NCBI GenBank assembly: GCA_035252155.1
Contig: DATFDL010000162.1
Coordinates: 1-5,373 of the forward strand
Length of the DNA stretch: 5,373 nt
Origin: JAICLL01 sp035252155
GTDB lineage: Bacteria; Planctomycetota; Planctomycetia; Pirellulales; JAICIG01
Reading direction: 5' to 3'
The notes under the pieces: generated by a model
The model's input: the letters and a program-made list of their open reading frames with translations, nothing else
Told to the model about the DNA's origin: nothing
The model's database searches: none
Translations under genes and position numbers: made by a program
Part shown: one piece after another, positions 1 to 5,198 of the stretch
How the letters are laid out: the number at the start of each line of letters is the position of its first letter
How positions within the stretch are numbered: position 1 is the first letter of the stretch

Positions 1-87
1 TGTAGGGAACGCCCTCCGTGGCGTTCCGTGCACTACGGTTCGACGTCGCGCCGCCCTCGCGGAACGCCACGGAGGGCGTTCCCTACA
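1..87. repeat. Long inverted-repeat element, copy 1 (MITE- or REP-like)
   Basis: Positions 1-28 and 60-87 are perfect reverse complements of each other (28 bp), separated by a 31-base centre. The outer ends read TGTAGGG and CCCTACA. Each arm is itself palindromic: GGAACGCC at 6-13 with GGCGTTCC at 20-27, and GGAACGCC at 61-68 with GGCGTTCC at 75-82. The centre holds the 8-base palindrome CGACGTCG (41-48). A second copy lies at 4306-4393, about 92% identical by eye. No open frame is credible inside it. The element begins at the window edge, so its left flank is unseen and it may extend by a couple of bases: the right flank continues GA, as in copy 2. A small non-autonomous mobile element or a REP/BIME-like palindrome are both possible. 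Confidence 0.9.
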
Positions 88-135
88 GACCTCGGTGGCA
101 AAGTTACCGGTTCTTTGTAAAAACCGATCAGGCAT

Positions 136-1383
136 TTGCGGAACCGCAACTTGAGTATCTCCTCCGAAAACGAGCCTGTTGAAATCGCCATTATCGGCGG
201 CGGCATCGTCGGCCTAGCGACGGCCTATGCGCTGACTCCGCGGCACGGGCGGTCGCTAGTGGTGCTCGAAGCCGAAGACCGCGTGGCCGCTCATCAAACC
301 GGCAACAACAGCGGCGTCATTCATTCGGGGCTGTATTACAAGCCCGGCTCGCTGAAGGCCAAAAACTGCGTGGCCGGCCGCGAAGAGCTGTATCGTTTCT
401 GCGCCGAGCATGGGGTGGCCCACGAGCGATGCGGCAAGGTGGTGGTCGCCACCGACGCCGCTGAGCTGCCGCGGCTGGAAGAGCTGCAGCGCCGCGGCGA
501 AGCCAACGGCCTCGTGGGCTTGCGGCGGCTCTCGGCCGAAGAGCTGCGCGAACACGAGCCGCACGTGGCGGGCATCGCCGGGCTGTTCGTGCCCGAGACC
601 GGCATTGTCGACTATATCGGCGTCACGCAGACATTTGCTCGGCTGGTCGCCGAGCAGGGCGGCGACGTGCGCACCACTTGGCAGGCGATCGGCTGCCGGC
701 GTGAGACCGGCGGGCTAGTGCTTGAAACCACGCACGGCCCGGTGCATTGCCGGCACTTGATCAACTGCGGCGGCCTGCAAGCCGACCGCGTGGCGCGGAT
801 GTGCGGCGTCGATCCGGGCGTGCGGATCGTGCCCTTCCGCGGTGAGTATTATCAGTTGACGCCCGAGCGCGAGCATCTGGTGCGCAATCTGATCTATCCC
901 GTGCCCGACCCGCGGTTTCCGTTTCTGGGCGTGCACTTCACGCGGATGGCGAAGGGGGGAATCGAGGCCGGCCCGAACGCCGTGCTGGCTCTGGCTCGGC
1001 ACGGCTATACGCGCGGCAGTTTTTCGCCGGCCGACATGTGGGAGATGGCCCGTTGGCCCGGCGTGTGGCGGATGGCGGGTCGCTATTGGAAGACCGGGCT
1101 GGGCGAGGTCCATCGTTCGTGGAGCAAGGCCGCCTTTGTGAAGGCGTTGCAAAAGTTGATGCCCGAACTGCGTGCGGACGATATTATGCCCGCCGGCGCC
1201 GGCGTGCGCGCCCAAGCCCTGACGGCGGCGGGCACACTGGTCGACGATTTTCACATCGTGCCCGCCGAGCGAATGATTCACGTTCTCAACGCCCCCTCGC
1301 CCGCCGCCACCGCCTCGATCAGCATCGGCCGCACGATCGCGGAGTTGGCCGGCAAGACGTTCGGCTGGGAGGAGGCAAAGTAG
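136..1383 (+). CDS. lhgO: L-2-hydroxyglutarate oxidase (LhgO), FAD-dependent
   Basis: FAD-dependent oxidoreductase of the DAO superfamily that oxidises L-2-hydroxyglutarate to 2-oxoglutarate, a metabolite-repair and glutarate/lysine-catabolism step; in characterised relatives it is membrane-associated and feeds electrons to the quinone pool. The sequence shows an N-terminal Rossmann motif GGGIVG (residues 21-26) and E45 at the end of the second strand, expected to hold the FAD ribose. Family-typical motifs follow: NNSGVIHSGLYY (57-68), ETGIVDY (154-160), RGEYYQL (235-241), FPFLGVHFTR (261-270), GPNAVLAL (279-286), GAGVRAQAL (354-362) and NAPSPAATASISIG (385-398). At 415 residues it is close to the usual length of about 400. 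There is no ATG: the frame opens after TAA at 118-120, and the only usable starts are TTG at 136 or TTG at 151. Neither has a strong ribosome binding site. The repeat ends 48 bp upstream. Family assignment is firm; the exact start is not. Confidence 0.94.
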   Translation: MRNRNLSISSENEPVEIAIIGGGIVGLATAYALTPRHGRSLVVLEAEDRVAAHQTGNNSGVIHSGLYYKPGSLKAKNCVAGREELYRFCAEHGVAHERCGKVVVATDAAELPRLEELQRRGEANGLVGLRRLSAEELREHEPHVAGIAGLFVPETGIVDYIGVTQTFARLVAEQGGDVRTTWQAIGCRRETGGLVLETTHGPVHCRHLINCGGLQADRVARMCGVDPGVRIVPFRGEYYQLTPEREHLVRNLIYPVPDPRFPFLGVHFTRMAKGGIEAGPNAVLALARHGYTRGSFSPADMWEMARWPGVWRMAGRYWKTGLGEVHRSWSKAAFVKALQKLMPELRADDIMPAGAGVRAQALTAAGTLVDDFHIVPAERMIHVLNAPSPAATASISIGRTIAELAGKTFGWEEAK

Positions 1384-1391
1384 CTCCGACA

Positions 1392-1404
1392 CTCCGTGGC
1401 GGAG
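1392..1404 (+). terminator. Weak stem-loop after lhgO
   Basis: CTCCG-TGG-CGGAG forms a 5-bp stem with a 3-base loop, 8 bases past the lhgO stop and in the 54-bp gap between two convergent genes. It is not followed by a T run, so it would be at best a weak intrinsic terminator. Its first ten bases (1392-1401) also occur in the repeat arm at 14-23, possibly by chance. Confidence 0.25.
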
Positions 1405-1437
1405 AAAGTGATAGCCTTCGCCGTTGCGCGGCAGGAA

Positions 1438-2145
1438 TTACTCTGCTTTCAACAAGCGGAAGGAATCGAAGAAGTCATTCGTCTCGTTCGACGATTCTTG
1501 ACCGCGTGGCACGACCGCCATGACCTGGAATACATCTTGATCGACAATGAAATACCTTACTCGCATGACCGTGCCGTCCGACAACGATAAAACCACCTCG
1601 CGACCCGGGTGCCCAGCGAGCTCAAGGTCTCCCTCATGGAGCCGTTCGCCTTCCAGCGATCCGATTAAATTGTCGCGAGCGGCATCGAGTTCTTGCTTGG
1701 CATCAGTACGAGCAACAGAAAACCGACTGCATTGAGCCATATATGCTCGGCCGTGCGCCTCCACGAGACTCGCGCAGCCGCCAAGCTTTCCGATCTTCGG
1801 ATCCGCTGGCGACTCGTCGACCGTCGGCACGTCCGGCATCAGCACGGAGTATCCTCCTTGCGGACAGTCGTGTCTCACCCATACATAGTCTGTTGGTTTC
1901 GCTGCGGACCGTGCCCCAATTGAAGTAGCATTGTTTTTCGCCGTGGCTTCAATTGAACGAAAGAAATTCCAGGTTGCAAACATTCCATCCGCGACAAAGA
2001 CCAGTCCCACAGCGATGCAAACCACGCCGATCGCCTTTGCTGGCATGCCGTTGATCTTTTTGGCTCGGGTCAGCAGCATGCCGTCTCGTGTGAACGCCGT
2101 GATTCCAAAGGTGATCGGCACAAGTCCGATGAGAATGCCGAGCAT
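1438..2145 (-). CDS. Two-helix membrane protein with extracytoplasmic domain, function unknown
   Basis: A 235-residue protein. Two hydrophobic segments (about residues 2-18 and 36-58) flank a short basic loop (TRAKKINGMPAK, 26-37), suggesting a hairpin anchor with a cytoplasmic loop if the basic residues stay inside. A polar linker (63-90) leads to a domain of about 140 residues. That domain begins with GYSVLMPDVP (98-107) and contains LDAARDNLIG (153-162), the GHPGRE turn (178-183), RVRYFIVDQDVFQVM (195-209) and a final FFDSFRLL (225-232). This order (a strand ending in MPxxP, then GHPGRE, then an R-x-R-x-F strand and a closing FFDSF helix) resembles small extracytoplasmic domains I associate with planctomycetes; no function is established. 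Three cysteines (94, 124, 139) lie in this part. The ATG is supported by GGAG (plus-strand complement 2153-2156) 7 bases upstream. The gene is divergent from the DUF433 gene and convergent with lhgO. Its codons are less GC-rich than those of the flanking enzymes. Confidence 0.82.
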   Translation of the reverse strand: MLGILIGLVPITFGITAFTRDGMLLTRAKKINGMPAKAIGVVCIAVGLVFVADGMFATWNFFRSIEATAKNNATSIGARSAAKPTDYVWVRHDCPQGGYSVLMPDVPTVDESPADPKIGKLGGCASLVEAHGRAYMAQCSRFSVARTDAKQELDAARDNLIGSLEGERLHEGDLELAGHPGREVVLSLSDGTVMRVRYFIVDQDVFQVMAVVPRGQESSNETNDFFDSFRLLKAE

Positions 2146-2198
2146 GGCGATGCTCCAGTTACGGGAAAAGCTTTGCAGCGGACGGAGAAGCTAGGCAC

Positions 2199-2211
2199 AC
2201 CATATTATGGT
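2199..2211. promoter_or_regulatory. AT-rich palindrome in a divergent intergenic region, candidate operator/promoter
   Basis: ACCATA-T-TATGGT is a perfect 6+1+6 inverted repeat in the 80-bp gap between the minus-strand membrane protein gene and the DUF433 gene. It overlaps -10-like hexamers on the plus strand (TATTAT 2203-2208 and TAGAAT 2211-2216). No well-spaced -35 box is evident. Position and symmetry suit an operator shared by the divergent genes or an autoregulatory site of the small antitoxin-like genes. This is inference from position only. Confidence 0.35.
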
Positions 2212-2225
2212 AGAATGGCAAGAAA

Positions 2226-2579
2226 ATGAACAGGCATCCACATCGAGCTTCGCAACGTCGAGGAGCGCTTCCGCTTGTGTCTCAGCTCATGCAAAAAATC
2301 GACTACCGAAACATTGAAAAGGTCGCTGACCGTTGCGGCGGCCGAGCCGTGATTGGCGGCACTCGAATCCGACCGAGTTTGGTTCTCACTTGTTATCGGA
2401 TAGGCATGTCGGTGGAGCAGATCATCCAGCAATATCCGCATCTGCGTCCTTCCGACGTACATGACGCACTGGCCTTATGCTTACGATCACCCGGCCGAGA
2501 TGGACGCGGAAATAGCCGCCGACGACGAACAGATCGTTCAACGGCGGTATCCTGGCGGTCCACGCCGCACGTGAGATAG
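2226..2579 (+). CDS. DUF433-family antitoxin-like protein with a frameshifted 3' end
   Basis: The core of this 117-residue frame matches DUF433, a small family often found as the antitoxin-like partner of PIN-like (DUF5615-type) proteins. It shows GG at 38-39, GGTRIRPSLVL (44-54), GMSVEQIIQQYPHL (60-73) and SDVHDALA (76-83). Just after A83 the frame changes to an arginine-rich tail of 34 residues unlike the family. If one T of the TT at 2475-2476 is skipped, the next frame reads YAYDHPAEMDAEIAAD and continues for 32 residues to TGA at 2572-2574, which is the expected DUF433 ending. The gene therefore carries an extra base, either a mutation or a sequencing error. The family usually starts near the internal ATG at 2289 (MQKIDYRNIE), so the first 21 residues from the ATG at 2226 may not be translated. 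Neither ATG has a clear ribosome binding site. An AF2212-like gene follows 22 bp after the current stop. Confidence 0.75.
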   Translation: MNRHPHRASQRRGALPLVSQLMQKIDYRNIEKVADRCGGRAVIGGTRIRPSLVLTCYRIGMSVEQIIQQYPHLRPSDVHDALALCLRSPGRDGRGNSRRRRTDRSTAVSWRSTPHVR

Positions 2580-2601
2580 ATCTAATTAGACAGAGCCGAT
2601 C

Positions 2602-2811
2602 ATGAGGTTTACTATCGAAGCCACCTACGAAAACGGCGTCTTGAAGCCCTTGCAGCCGCTACCGCTCAAGGAGCATGAAAAAGTGCGGATAAGCGTTCAC
2701 AGCGAACGAAGTGCCCTTCTGGGAGCGTATGGCATCATGGGGTTTAAAGGCACGGCCGAAGAAGCCGACTATTTCGCACTCGATGACGAGTTCGATCCGC
2801 TGAATGACTGA
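2602..2811 (+). CDS. AF2212/DUF104-like antitoxin-family small protein
   Basis: A 69-residue protein. Its N-terminal half, with TIEATYENGVLKPLQPLPL (4-22) and then EKVRISV (26-32), matches the AF2212-like (DUF104) antitoxin family: a short beta strand, a YENGVxKPLxPL signature and a second strand. The C-terminal half (GAYGIMGFKGTAEEADYFALDD, acidic towards the end) would be the toxin-binding tail in a working module. Members usually precede a VapC-type PIN ribonuclease. Here the next gene downstream is an aldehyde dehydrogenase and the one upstream is a DUF433 gene, so no toxin partner is visible. No good Shine-Dalgarno sequence precedes the ATG. It lies close to its neighbours on the same strand (22 bp upstream, 27 bp downstream), so co-transcription is plausible. 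The family call rests on the N-terminal signature. Confidence 0.78.
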   Translation: MRFTIEATYENGVLKPLQPLPLKEHEKVRISVHSERSALLGAYGIMGFKGTAEEADYFALDDEFDPLND

Positions 2812-2838
2812 GATCATCACCGCTTTGGAGTTTCGATC

Positions 2839-4248
2839 ATGAAAATGTTCCTCGCCGGCCAGTGGCTCGATAAGCAAGACCGCATCGAGGTGAAAAACCC
2901 GTTCGATGGCTCGACGGTCGATACGGTGCCCAACGCCGACGCCGGCGATGTTGAAGCGGCGCTGAACGGGGCGGTCGAAGGCGCCGCCCTCATGCGGCGG
3001 ATGCCGGGCTTCGAACGATTTCAGATATTGGCGAGGGCCGCCGAGCTGATGCGCGGGCGGGCCGAAGATTTGGGCCGCACCATCAGCCAGGAAGAAGGCA
3101 AAACCTTCGCCGAAGGCAAGGGCGAAGCCCTGCGCTCGATCGAGACCATCCAGCTTTCGGCCGAAGAGGCCAAACGCATCGCCGGCGAGGTGCTGCCGCT
3201 CGACGGCGCTCCCGGCGCGGCCGGCAAGTTCGGCTTCACGCTGCGCGTGCCCTGCGGCATCGTGGTGGCCATCACGCCCTTCAATTTTCCGCTCAACCTG
3301 GTGTGTCACAAGGTTGGGCCGGCGCTGGCCGCGGGCAACGCCGTGATCGTCAAACCGGCCACCGACACGCCGCTCTCCGCCTTGAAGCTGGTCGAGATCT
3401 TGCTCGAGGCGGGTCTGCCGCCGCAGGCCATCGCCTGCCTCACCGGCTCGGGCGGAAAACTGGGCGACGCCCTGGCCCGCGACGCCCGTGTGCGCAAGAT
3501 CAGCTTCACCGGCAGCCGCGAAGTGGGCGAAAAAATCTGCCGTGCGGCGGGTCTGAAGCGCGTCACGCTTGAACTTGGCTCGAACAGCCCCCTGATTGTC
3601 ATGCCCGACGCCGATCTGAACAAAGTCGCCGAGCTGGCCGTGCTCACCGGCTACACCAACGCCGGACAGGTCTGCATCTCGACGCAGCGCGTGCTGGCGC
3701 TGGATGAAGTCTACGGCGATCTGCTCGACGCCTTGCGGCCCAAAGTGGCGGCGCTCAAGTCGGGCGATCCCTTCGCCTCCGACGTCAAAATGGGTCCGAT
3801 GATCCGCGAGGCCGACGCCGTGCGCGTCGGTCAGTGGATCGACGAAGCCGTGGCCGGGGGCGCCCGCGTGCTCACGGGCGGCCGGCGGCAAGGAACGCTC
3901 TTCGAGCCTACGTTGGTGGCCGACGTGCGGCCCGAAATGCGCATCAGTTGCGACGAGCTGTTTGGGCCCGCCGTGGCGGTCAGCCGCGTAACGAGCCTCG
4001 ACCAGGCCATCTCCCTGGCCAACGACACGCGCTATGGCCTGAGCGCCGGCATCTTCACGCAGAACATCGATTGGGCGTTGCGGTTTGCGCGCGAGGTCGA
4101 TTCGGGCAACATCCACGTCAACTGGGGCCCCGCCTGGCGAGCCGACCTGATGCCCTACGGCGGTTTGAAGGACAGCGGCTTCGGCAAGGAAGGGCCGAAG
4201 TACGCCATCGAGCAGATGACCGAATCGAAGACGGTGGTTATTCACTAA
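2839..4248 (+). CDS. NAD(P)-dependent aldehyde dehydrogenase (substrate unassigned)
   Basis: A complete 469-residue member of the aldehyde dehydrogenase superfamily, a cytoplasmic enzyme oxidising an aldehyde to an acid with NAD(P)+. All catalytic positions are present: N149 in TPFNFP, K172 in IVKPATDTP, the FTGSREVG cofactor loop (223-230), the general base E245 in LELGSNSP, the nucleophile C279 in GQVCIS, and E373 in DELFGP. The C-terminus YGGLKDSGFGKEGPKYAIEQMTE (440-462) is typical. Overall look (short N-terminus, HVNWGPAWRADLMPYGG near the end) suggests the branch with GapN, lactaldehyde and phosphonoacetaldehyde dehydrogenases, but the substrate cannot be read from the sequence. The residue three after K172, where many NAD-specific members have Glu, is T175, so NADP use is possible. 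The ATG has a good ribosome binding site (TTTGGAG, ending at 2830, 8 bases upstream). Its very GC-rich codons match lhgO and contrast with the small genes before it. Confidence 0.95.
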   Translation: MKMFLAGQWLDKQDRIEVKNPFDGSTVDTVPNADAGDVEAALNGAVEGAALMRRMPGFERFQILARAAELMRGRAEDLGRTISQEEGKTFAEGKGEALRSIETIQLSAEEAKRIAGEVLPLDGAPGAAGKFGFTLRVPCGIVVAITPFNFPLNLVCHKVGPALAAGNAVIVKPATDTPLSALKLVEILLEAGLPPQAIACLTGSGGKLGDALARDARVRKISFTGSREVGEKICRAAGLKRVTLELGSNSPLIVMPDADLNKVAELAVLTGYTNAGQVCISTQRVLALDEVYGDLLDALRPKVAALKSGDPFASDVKMGPMIREADAVRVGQWIDEAVAGGARVLTGGRRQGTLFEPTLVADVRPEMRISCDELFGPAVAVSRVTSLDQAISLANDTRYGLSAGIFTQNIDWALRFAREVDSGNIHVNWGPAWRADLMPYGGLKDSGFGKEGPKYAIEQMTESKTVVIH

Positions 4249-4260
4249 GCCGCTAGCACC

Positions 4261-4285
4261 CGATTTGTTTTGATGAACAAAATCG
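4261..4285 (+). terminator. Stem-loop after the aldehyde dehydrogenase gene
   Basis: CGATTT (4261-4266) pairs with AAATCG (4280-4285). Allowing one bulged A, GTTT (4267-4270) pairs with GAAC (4275-4278, one G-T pair), leaving a TGAT loop. It starts 12 bases after the stop codon. There is no T run after it, so efficient intrinsic termination is doubtful; a role in transcript-end protection is equally possible. Confidence 0.35.
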
Positions 4286-4305
4286 GTGGTCTCGCGTTCG
4301 ACGTC

Positions 4306-4393
4306 TGTAGGGAACGCCCTCTGTGGCGTTCCGTGAACTGCGATTCGACGTCGCGTCGCCTGTCGCGGAACGCCACGGAGGGCGTTCCCTACA
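4306..4393. repeat. Long inverted-repeat element, copy 2 (MITE- or REP-like)
   Basis: This is the second copy of the element at 1-87, in the same orientation. Arms are 4306-4333 and 4366-4393, complementary over 28 bp with a single C-to-T change at 4322 that would be a G-U pair in RNA. The complementarity extends two more bases each side (TC at 4304-4305, GA at 4394-4395). About six substitutions and one indel separate it from copy 1, mostly in the centre. The palindrome CGACGTCG (4346-4353) is kept. The word TTCGACGTC occurs both in the centre (4344-4352) and directly left of the element (4297-4305). No target-site duplication is evident. It lies between the convergent aldehyde dehydrogenase and MscS genes, where as RNA it could stop transcription from both sides. 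Confidence 0.9.
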
Positions 4394-4418
4394 GAGGACA
4401 TCGCCACTTTCGAGCGTC

Positions 4419-4430
4419 AAACCGATCAGG
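4419..4430. repeat. 12-base word shared with 121-132, next to both repeat copies
   Basis: AAACCGATCAGG occurs here, 25 bases after the end of repeat copy 2, and again at 121-132, 33 bases after the end of copy 1. The sequences between the element and the word are not clearly alignable. A shared 12-mer placed the same way beside both copies suggests either a larger, decayed repeat unit or a preferred insertion context. Confidence 0.5.
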
Positions 4431-4459
4431 AAAGTCCAGGTCCCTGTGGCCTGCCATCC

Positions 4460-5005
4460 TCACCGCCGCTTCACGATGATCTCCTTGACAAACAAGTTGG
4501 CGTTGGGCACCAAAATCACGGTGTCGTCTTTCTGCAAGCTGGTGTAGCGGAAGTCGATGGCGATGACGTTGCCTTCCAGCCCGCCCACGTTGATGAAGTC
4601 GCCGCGGCGGAACGGCTCGTAGACCAGAATCAGCACGCCCGACAGCCAGTTGGAGATGATGTCTTTCAGGGCGAAACCGATGGCGAAGCCGGTCAGCCCC
4701 AGGCCGGTCAGCAAGGCCCCGATGTCGATGTGCATGGTGCCGCAGGCCGTCACAACCCCGATGGCCAACACGGTGACGCGCCCGCTCCAAGCGAGCAAGC
4801 CGAGCACGTCGGGATTGATCTTGGCCCGACCGCCGACGCGCTGAATGAACCGGCCGACGGCCGACGAAATCAACCAAAACACCAGCAGGATGACAATGCT
4901 GACCGCCACCGACGGCAGGGCGTCGCCGACCGTGGCCACGGCCCGGTGCCACATGCGTTCGAGGTTGGTGAGATCTTGTTCGGTGGTTTGCGTGACGCCG
5001 CCCAC
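4460..5005 (-). CDS. MscS-family mechanosensitive ion channel, C-terminally short
   Basis: Inner-membrane channel of the small MscS type that opens under membrane tension to release solutes on hypo-osmotic shock. Three hydrophobic segments are visible: about 31-50, 68-88 and the pore helix 94-127. The last contains the Gly/Ala-rich run GALLTGLGLTGFAIGFALKD (96-115), typical of the TM3 pore lining. The beta domain follows, with PFRRGDFINVGGLEGNVIAI (131-150) and VPNANLFVKEI (166-176). The protein ends at residue 181, just after the beta domain. The usual C-terminal alpha/beta cage of family members around 280 residues is absent, and the frame past the stop does not encode it. The start is GTG, well supported by AAAGGAG (plus-strand complement 5012-5018) 6 bases upstream. 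Family assignment is firm; whether the shortened protein is a natural short form or a truncation is open. Confidence 0.92.
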   Translation of the reverse strand: MGGVTQTTEQDLTNLERMWHRAVATVGDALPSVAVSIVILLVFWLISSAVGRFIQRVGGRAKINPDVLGLLAWSGRVTVLAIGVVTACGTMHIDIGALLTGLGLTGFAIGFALKDIISNWLSGVLILVYEPFRRGDFINVGGLEGNVIAIDFRYTSLQKDDTVILVPNANLFVKEIIVKRR

Positions 5006-5198
5006 GGCTGGCTCCTTTCACGAGGCTCTCGAAACCATCATTGGTGCAATTGTGACCGGTTGCAAGTGGCCTCGCCGCGACCGCGTATTTTCGGTTCTGG
5101 CGCTTGCAAGTTGAGCCGCGGTGGGCCATGCTAACGGCCGGGCACGGAGAGGTTCGACAAATCGTTCCATTCTTTCCTTCATGCTTGAGGAGCCAGCG
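5006..5198. promoter_or_regulatory. Divergent intergenic region with a repeated TTGCAAGT word
   Basis: This 193-bp gap separates the divergent MscS and terminal membrane-protein genes and must hold promoters for both. TTGCAAGT occurs at 5060-5067 and 5104-5111, 44 bases apart (about four helical turns), which could be paired sites for a regulator. I could not assign convincing -35/-10 pairs, and the repeat could be chance. Confidence 0.25.

Noticed and set aside
715..1392. Minus-strand open frame of 225 codons opposite lhgO
   Set aside because: It mirrors a well-supported LhgO, has low-complexity His/Gly-rich content and no recognisable motif.
1396..1590. Plus-strand open frame of 64 codons downstream of lhgO
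   Set aside because: It is antisense to the better supported membrane protein gene and has no ribosome binding site or family resemblance.
2225..2289. Alternative plus-strand frame reading GIHIELRNVEERF upstream of the DUF433 core, as a remnant of another gene
   Set aside because: It is too short to support, has no start signal and matches no family I recognise.
2472..2480. Programmed +1 frameshifting to make full-length DUF433 protein
   Set aside because: There is no slow codon or stop at the shift point, no recognisable slippery sequence and no nearby stimulating structure; a simple one-base insertion is the plainer explanation.
1..4393. CRISPR array from the repeated palindromes
   Set aside because: There are only two copies, 4.2 kb apart, with genes between them and no regular spacers.
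2659..4407. Long open frame (582 codons) on the minus strand across the aldehyde dehydrogenase
   Set aside because: It is antisense to a gene with every catalytic residue intact. Its product is rich in His, Gly and Arg with no family signature, as expected for a shadow frame in GC-rich DNA, and its start lies inside the repeat.
4389..5129. Minus-strand open frame of 246 codons overlapping the MscS gene in another frame
   Set aside because: The overlapping MscS frame has a clear pore motif and an excellent ribosome binding site; this one is Arg/His-rich with no recognisable domain.
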